A stretch of 64,000 nucleotides of DNA, taken from positions 60,102 to 124,101 of the forward strand of contig NZ_CABFLY010000007.1 in the NCBI RefSeq assembly GCF_901875305.1. The letters are read 5' to 3'. The position numbers were made by a program, and so were the translations under genes. The notes beneath the pieces are model-generated. The model made no database searches. It saw nothing but the letters and a program-made list of their open reading frames with translations, and was not told the DNA's origin. Positions 63,820 through 64,000 of the stretch are shown here, piece by piece (position 1 is the stretch's first letter; the number at the start of each line of letters is the position of its first letter). The DNA is from Rothia mucilaginosa (GTDB lineage: Bacteria > Actinomycetota > Actinomycetes > Actinomycetales > Micrococcaceae).

Positions 63820-64000
63820 ACCTATAGGTACGGGGCGCCCAGGCGCATGGTTAAGGGCTGCGGAGGGGGCTCTAGAGGGCATTCTGCGAGGGTTTGAGTG
63901 GTTTCTTCTGTGTTTATAAGGTTTTTTGGAAGTTTTTTGGAGATTTTTTGGCACGCCTGAAACGTACTGACTAGGTATTTTGGTGTTTGGGTGGGTGTTT
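63820..64000. other. window end, T/G-rich, no gene seen
   Basis: After the dnaB terminator the last 180 bp are T/G-rich on the plus strand. No gene start is recognised before the window ends. Confidence 0.4.

Overview
The window is the replication-origin region of a high-GC actinobacterium of the family Micrococcaceae. Gene order (dnaA, dnaN, recF, DUF721, gyrB, gyrA, DUF3566, tRNA-Ile, tRNA-Ala, ppiA on one side; rpmH, rnpA, yidD, yidC, jag, rsmG, parA, parB, trxA, trxB, murJ, NUDIX, pcnA, rpsF-ssb-rpsR-rplI, dnaB on the other), GC content near 60% by eye and small intergenic distances suggest Rothia, most likely the R. mucilaginosa group. The species name is inference. The window is written with dnaA on the minus strand.

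Layout. 1-4.6 kb: surface-glycan cluster (membrane protein cut by the window edge, two family 2 glycosyltransferases, DUF2304, a large DUF6541-like membrane protein). 5-8.8 kb: flavin reductase, an ArgE/M20 deacetylase, VanZ protein and a FluC pair for fluoride export. 8.8-17.6 kb: TetR plus a giant MMPL transporter with an extracytoplasmic coiled coil, a PhoP/PhoR-like two-component system, an isolated BglG-type antiterminator, and two tandem paralogous small membrane proteins. 17.7-25.5 kb: CPA1 antiporter, a BioB-like protein lacking the iron-sulfur cysteines but carrying a Cys/His-rich tail, TetR, galactokinase, MT0933-like small protein, mycoredoxin and AroE. 25.6-32.6 kb: DnaA-box-bearing intergenic region, rhomboid protease, cyclophilin, and a PitA phosphate-transport operon lying between two identical tRNA-Ala-5S rRNA units. 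32.8-44.3 kb: gyrase, recF, dnaN, dnaA and oriC. 44.9-51.2 kb: rpmH to parB. 51.3-56.5 kb: thioredoxin system, pseudokinase-like membrane protein, MurJ, NUDIX. 56.6-64 kb: pcnA, the rpsF operon, a small membrane protein, a probable pair of paralogous small RNAs, a methyltransferase and dnaB.

How the parts work together. Most genes from 25.8 to 44.3 kb run leftwards and from 44.9 to 51.2 kb rightwards, away from oriC and with the forks. Five perfect parS sites and one imperfect one surround the origin and serve ParAB. Two parS sites lie inside genes, and one is the centre of a 48-bp perfect palindrome between parB and trxA. A 10-bp palindrome, TGTAATTACA, occurs beside dnaN (twice), beside dnaA (once) and beside a second DnaA-box cluster at 25.6-25.8 kb.

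The strongest candidates for undescribed biology are: (1) two tandem, diverged small-RNA-like units at 60.66-61.15 kb, each with an 11-bp-period direct repeat like a PhoP box, the same spacing to a -10 element, a shared GGTTCGAGAG start and a strong terminator; (2) the TGTAATTACA motif; (3) the duplicated tRNA-Ala-5S units flanking pitA; (4) the BioB-like protein with the metal-binding-type tail. No CRISPR array, insertion sequence, prophage or 16S/23S rRNA gene was seen.
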